From Mesorhizobium sp. INR15 (lineage in GTDB: Bacteria; Pseudomonadota; Alphaproteobacteria; Rhizobiales; Rhizobiaceae), in the NCBI RefSeq assembly GCF_015500075.1, contig NZ_CP045496.1, positions 496,001 through 560,000 of the forward strand: a DNA stretch of 64,000 nucleotides, read 5' to 3'. A program made the position numbers and the translations under genes. The notes under the pieces were generated by a model. It worked only from the letters and a program-made list of their open reading frames with translations. It had not been told where the DNA came from and made no database searches. Numbering within the stretch: the first letter of the stretch is position 1; each line of letters begins with the position of its first letter. Shown in pieces: positions 63,432-64,000 of this stretch.

Positions 63432-64000
63432 TCAGCTCCGATGTCGTAGCGCATCGACTATGACCTTGAACGCCGGAAGATTCTGACGGCGGCTCGGATA
63501 GTAGAGGAAATAGCCGTCGAAGAACGGAGACCAATCATCGAGCACCTGCACTAGCAGGCCCGAAGCGATGTGCTGCGCCACAATGTTTTCGGGGACATAG
63601 GCGATGCCGTAGCCGCTCGCAGCGGCATCGATCATCGCGTAGGAATTGTTGAAGGTCAGTTGTCCGTTCACCCTGACGCGCAGTGCCTGGCCATCCTTCT
63701 CAAATTCCCAGGCATATAGGCCCCCGGCGGTCTCGTGACGCATGTTGATGCAAATGTGTCTGACCAGATCTTGCGGATGCCCAGGCACGCCATGCGCATC
63801 GAGATATGCGGGAGAAGCCACGGCCACCAAACGCCAGTCCGGACCAATTCGGACCGCGATCATGTCCTTCTCGACGCTCTCCCCCAGCCGGACGCCCGCG
63901 TCGAAGCCCTCCTCGACGATGTTGCGGAACGTGCTGTCCAGGATCAGTTCGACACCGATATCGGGATAGGCGCTGAGGACCGGCTTCAGCTTGGGCCAAA
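63432..64000 (-). CDS. LysR-family regulator (partial, 5' end outside)
   Basis: C-terminal substrate-binding domain only, about 189 residues, open to base 64000. Visible: PVLSAYPDIGVELILDSTF, EEGFDAGVRLGESVEKDM and VLDDWSPFFDGYFLYYPSRRQ. HTH is outside. Paralogue of 60854-61753. Confidence 0.87.
   Translation of the reverse strand, partial: WPKLKPVLSAYPDIGVELILDSTFRNIVEEGFDAGVRLGESVEKDMIAVRIGPDWRLVAVASPAYLDAHGVPGHPQDLVRHICINMRHETAGGLYAWEFEKDGQALRVRVNGQLTFNNSYAMIDAAASGYGIAYVPENIVAQHIASGLLVQVLDDWSPFFDGYFLYYPSRRQNLPAFKVIVDALRHRS

Overview
The window looks like chromosomal DNA of a Rhizobiales alphaproteobacterium, most likely Mesorhizobium or a close relative. This rests on the ChvI-ChvG-HprK-EIIA-HPr gene order, the addB-addA operon preceded by MurU and a TsaE-AmgK fusion, the hisB-DUF2628-hisH-hisA-hisF-hisE-coaA block, the iolR-iolC-iolD-iolE-iolB cluster, moc-like genes, high GC, and several RIME-like palindromic intergenic repeats. 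No database search was possible; species is inferred.

Layout. 1-9941 (minus): a PAS sensor kinase, TsaE-AmgK fusion, MurU-like nucleotidyltransferase, addB and truncated addA; the last four genes overlap by ATGA. 10141-15669 (minus): ahcY with a strong terminator, a truncated PTS (HPr, EIIA, HprK) and the ChvG/ChvI two-component system. 16015-20256 (plus): pckA, arfB, an IS110-type element, alkB. 20345-26067 (minus): a nine-gene his operon ending in coaA and containing an arginase-like gene, a DUF1330 gene and a DUF2628 gene. 26294-30586 (plus): hslV, a GNAT gene, DUF2585, hslU, DUF1402.

30723-40642 is the most unusual region: a minus-strand operon of a MocD-like di-iron oxygenase, MocE-like Rieske ferredoxin, MocF-like reductase and a degenerate PanB-like protein. 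It is divergent from a LacI regulator, followed by a rhizopine/inositol-type ABC transporter, an IolG-like dehydrogenase and an SDR. About 4 kb further on is the inositol catabolic cluster (iolY-like, iolR, iolC, iolD, iolE, iolB; 44478-52658). My reading is that an O-methylated inositol or inosamine is imported, demethylated or oxidised, and passed to the inositol pathway. iolA is not in the window.

Between them lie a Phd/VapC toxin-antitoxin pair and a DAHP synthase gene preceded by a short leader ORF with consecutive Tyr-Trp-Tyr-Phe codons and a terminator hairpin: a candidate aromatic amino-acid attenuator. After the iol cluster come a phosphonate tail (DUF1045, phnM, phnN), a second sugar ABC system with a divergent LacI regulator, and a LysR / NTF2-like / metallo-beta-lactamase / LysR group that runs off the right edge.
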